11,984 nucleotides of DNA from Deltaproteobacteria bacterium (GTDB lineage: Bacteria; Desulfobacterota; BSN033; UBA1163), in contig VGSD01000037.1 of the NCBI GenBank assembly GCA_016875155.1, positions 1 to 11,984 of the forward strand. Reading direction: 5' to 3'. Shown here one piece after another: positions 6,382-11,984 of this stretch. Every line of letters starts with the position of its first letter. Within the stretch, counting starts at the first letter, position 1. The notes beneath the pieces are model-generated. The model was given only the letters and a program-made list of their open reading frames with translations. It made no database searches and was not told the origin of the DNA. The translations under genes were made by a program, and so were the position numbers.

Positions 6382-7305
6382 TCAGAGGTTGGTCAGGTGT
6401 CTCCTTGCTTCCATCTCTTCTCTTAGCGACGCGTCATCCTGAAATCCTTTTAAAACCTCATCCATCACGCGAATCATTTCCTCCTTCTCTTCCGGAAGTT
6501 TTCCGTGAAGGGGAACGAGGTTCGATATATGATCGCTTAGAAATTGGGAAGCGACCTCCAGTTCTTTCAGAAGGAGCCTTGTCTCTTTCAAAATCGTCTC
6601 AGGAGATGCGGGTTGAAAACGTCCCTCTTCCATGGCTTCATAAATAGCGGAGTTGGGTTGAGGAATGAATGTACGAACGCGTATAAAGTGAGGGTTAATC
6701 TGGTTCAGGACATCGGCTGTTCCTCTGGCATGTTGCTCCCACTTTTCTTCACCGCCGATTCCGAGCAGCACATACAGGGAGTATTCAAAACCAGCCTCTT
6801 TCGCCTTCCTGCCTGCTTCGACCATCTCCTCTGGAGTCGCCCCTTTATCGATTTCCTTCAACAATTCTCTATCCCCTGTCTCAAGGCCCACATGGAGCCT
6901 GTTTAAGCCAGCCTCATAGATTTTTTTTAAGTCCTCGATCTCTTTTTTCGCAATGGTCTTTGCCCTTGCATAACTGGTCACCCGTTCAACATGGGGAAAC
7001 GAGGCATACAGACTATTTAAAATCTTGACCAAGTCCTCTGCCTTGAGAACCAGGCTGTTGGAATCCCCAATAAAGACAGTCCTGACTTGATCGCTATAAT
7101 ATTCTCTCGCCATGGAGATATCTTCAAGCACCTCGTCCAATTCTCTACGCTCGAATTTCATCCCTTTATACATGGAACAGAACGTGCACCGGTTCCAGGG
7201 GCACCCTCTGGTTACCCTTAAGAGGAGACTGTTGGCTTCACTCGGAGGCCTAAAAGGCGGAAAGTCATAATCCCTTCTTCTCAATCCGAATCGTCCAATG
7301 GTCAT
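6382..7305 (-). CDS. Radical SAM protein, COG1032/Elp3-like
   Basis: A predicted iron-sulfur enzyme that cleaves S-adenosylmethionine to start radical chemistry; substrate unknown. The cluster motif is CPWNRCTFC, with four residues between the first two cysteines (CX4CX2C) instead of the usual three, set in VTRGCPWNRCTFCSMYKG about 35 residues in. Further on, FIGDSNSLVL, RLHVGLETGDRELLKEIDKG and YVLLGIGG match the barrel strands of the Elp3/MiaB/NifB-type radical SAM fold. The start chosen is ATG at 7305, which has AGGACGAGG 6 nt upstream. The open frame continues to an ATG at 7347, but that codon lies inside a palindrome and has no ribosome site; it would add 14 residues. The C-terminal third is helical and charged. 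It follows the SPL-family gene on the same strand. Confidence 0.88.
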   Translation of the reverse strand: MTIGRFGLRRRDYDFPPFRPPSEANSLLLRVTRGCPWNRCTFCSMYKGMKFERRELDEVLEDISMAREYYSDQVRTVFIGDSNSLVLKAEDLVKILNSLYASFPHVERVTSYARAKTIAKKEIEDLKKIYEAGLNRLHVGLETGDRELLKEIDKGATPEEMVEAGRKAKEAGFEYSLYVLLGIGGEEKWEQHARGTADVLNQINPHFIRVRTFIPQPNSAIYEAMEEGRFQPASPETILKETRLLLKELEVASQFLSDHISNLVPLHGKLPEEKEEMIRVMDEVLKGFQDDASLREEMEARRHLTNL

Positions 7306-7334
7306 AATTAACCTCGTCCTTTCAATCCATTCCT

Positions 7335-7383
7335 GTAGGGAACGCATATATGCCTGCCCGTCCGGCAGGCGGGCGTTCCCTAC
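7335..7383. repeat. Nested palindromic repeat between the two radical SAM genes
   Basis: The outer arms GTAGGGAACGC (7335-7345) and GCGTTCCCTAC (7373-7383) are perfect 11-bp inverted repeats. Between them lies a second perfect dyad, GCCTGCC (7352-7358) and GGCAGGC (7364-7370) with loop CGTCC. Removing 21 bases (7354-7374) leaves a perfect 28-bp palindrome (7335-7353 joined to 7375-7383) centred on ATAT, so the inner GC dyad looks inserted into an older palindrome. It abuts the stop codon of the SPL-family gene and supplies an ATG (7347-7345) in frame with the radical SAM gene. Confidence 0.85.
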
Positions 7384-8144
7384 TAAAATATCATGGAAAC
7401 GGGGATTCCCCTCTCCTCAAAACGCTCTTTTAAATCCATTCCAACACCATTAAAGTAATCATCGGAGAGATAAAATTCCAGCCCCTTTTTACGGTAGAGC
7501 CCTTTTACCTTATTGGGGTAATTCATTTTATCAATGAGGACCTCATCAACAACCTTTTCCAACATTCGAACCAATGCTTTTGAATCCGCGGGGAGCAACG
7601 GCCCAATAAAGGCATAGGCCCTCACTTTTTCTTGATGGAGAATCTCCAATGCCTTCACTCTGGACTCAATCGCTGGAGAGTTTGGTTCAAAGGTCTTTTT
7701 CATATCCTCATCATGGGTGGCGATTGAAAATCCTACCTCAATATCATGAAACCGTTTAAATAAGTCCTTATCTCTAAGACAGAGAGGTGACCGGGTGAGA
7801 ATGTTGACCGGAAACTGCTTCTCTAGAAGGATTTCCAGGCATCTTCGTGTCATCTCATATTTCTTCTCAACAGGCTGATAGGGATCGGTCACCGTACTGA
7901 TCGCCACGATGCCTGGTTTTGCTCTATTCAATTGTTTCTTCAGCAGAGAAGGAGCGTTCACTTTGACGTCCACAAATGAACCCCATGGTTCTTGGTGGCC
8001 GGTAAATCGCTTCATGAAACTGGCATAACAGTATCGGCACCCGTGCCCACAACCCACATAGGGATTCAGGCAGTAATCAAAACCAGAGATTGCTGTTCGG
8101 GTAAGTACGGTCTTGGCAAATATCTCTCTCACTTTCATCAACAT
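7383..8144 (-). CDS. SPL-family radical SAM protein (COG1533, spore photoproduct lyase-like)
   Basis: The canonical cluster motif CGHGCRYCY (CX3CX2C, Cys32/36/39) stands in LNPYVGCGHGCRYCYA, the signature of the SplB-related proteins that also include mycobacterial Rv2578c-like members. Later blocks, AISTVTDPYQPVEKKYEMTRRC and VNILTRSPLCLRDKDLF and VGFSIATHDEDMKKTFEP (each shown only in part), are typical of the group. At 253 residues it is shorter than true spore photoproduct lyase of spore formers, and the host looks non-sporulating, so DNA photoproduct repair should not be assumed; the substrate is unknown. There is no ribosome site before ATG 8144. A TATAAT lies immediately upstream, so translation may start at the third codon, ATG 8138, on a leaderless message. 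Confidence 0.88.
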   Translation of the reverse strand: MLMKVREIFAKTVLTRTAISGFDYCLNPYVGCGHGCRYCYASFMKRFTGHQEPWGSFVDVKVNAPSLLKKQLNRAKPGIVAISTVTDPYQPVEKKYEMTRRCLEILLEKQFPVNILTRSPLCLRDKDLFKRFHDIEVGFSIATHDEDMKKTFEPNSPAIESRVKALEILHQEKVRAYAFIGPLLPADSKALVRMLEKVVDEVLIDKMNYPNKVKGLYRKKGLEFYLSDDYFNGVGMDLKERFEERGIPVSMIF

Positions 8145-8145
8145 T

Positions 8146-8173
8146 ATTATAATGGAGGTTTAATGAAAATCAA
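8146..8173 (-). promoter_or_regulatory. Promoter of the SPL-family gene
   Basis: On the minus strand TTGATT (8173-8168) and TATAAT (8151-8146) are separated by 16 nt. The -10 box ends 1 nt before ATG 8144, so transcription would begin near 8139, next to ATG 8138. It lies just downstream of the rpoC terminator, giving the radical SAM pair its own start. Confidence 0.6.
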
Positions 8174-8180
8174 AAAGTCT

Positions 8181-8229
8181 TGGAAGAATAAAATAAGGCC
8201 CATTTCCCAAGCAGGGAAATGGGCCTTAT
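8181..8229 (-). terminator. Intrinsic terminator of the rpoC operon
   Basis: A perfect 16-bp stem, ATAAGGCCCATTTCCC (8193-8208) with its complement (8214-8229), closes a 5-nt loop. On the minus strand it is followed by TTTATTCTT (from 8192), the U-rich tail of an intrinsic terminator. It starts 27 bp after the rpoC stop codon. Confidence 0.9.
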
Positions 8230-8255
8230 GAACTTACTTCAAGTGCTCTCTTTTT

Positions 8256-11984
<3,729 letters not shown>

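Noticed and set aside
8163..8231. A 22-codon plus-strand frame (MKIKKSWKNKIRPISQAGKW...) with GGAGG just upstream
   Set aside because: Its second half is the rpoC terminator stem and its ribosome-like site is the complement of the SPL promoter spacer. No plus-strand promoter with proper spacing was found and nothing follows it on that strand.

Overview
The window reads as ordinary chromosomal DNA from a Gram-negative bacterium, most likely of the former Deltaproteobacteria (Desulfobacterota) or a neighbouring phylum. The clues are the gene order gapA-pgk-tpiA-secG-tRNA-Leu, a proteobacterial-type RpoC with a barrel-like insert in the trigger loop, an FmdB-type zinc ribbon gene, and small palindromic repeats between genes. 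This placement is inferred from content and order only. Coding density is high and no phage, plasmid, CRISPR or toxin-antitoxin system was seen.

Layout. Positions 1-264 are non-coding and packed with inverted repeats. Positions 265-1305 (minus) encode a HAL2/CysQ-type bisphosphate nucleotidase whose 3' end carries a perfect 88-bp tandem duplication that shifts the reading frame and replaces the last residues. Positions 1321-4968 (minus) form a central-glycolysis transcription unit, in transcription order gapA, pgk, tpiA, secG and tRNA-Leu(GAG), closed by a strong intrinsic terminator. A divergent promoter region (4969-5112) separates it from a rightward pair: an unrecognised TPR-containing protein (5113-6078) and an FmdB-like zinc ribbon protein (6098-6319). 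Convergent to these, on the minus strand, are two radical SAM genes: a COG1032-like protein (6382-7305) and an SPL-family protein (7383-8144). A nested palindrome lies between them. Then come the rpoC terminator and the 3' nine-tenths of rpoC (8256-11984), whose 5' end lies beyond the right edge.

How the genes work together. GapA, Pgk and TpiA catalyse consecutive or adjacent steps of triose-phosphate metabolism and are probably made from one message starting at a promoter near 5028-4998. SecG and tRNA-Leu ride on the same message; the tRNA starts only 5 nt after the secG stop. RpoC is the catalytic beta' subunit of RNA polymerase. The radical SAM genes and the TPR/FmdB pair have no visible functional link to these.

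No new multi-gene system is evident. The points most worth a second look are the frameshifting 88-bp duplication, the nested palindrome upstream of (and at one ORF end within) the radical SAM gene, the composite repeat block at the left edge, an operator-like dyad over the gapA promoter, and a possibly leaderless SPL-family gene.
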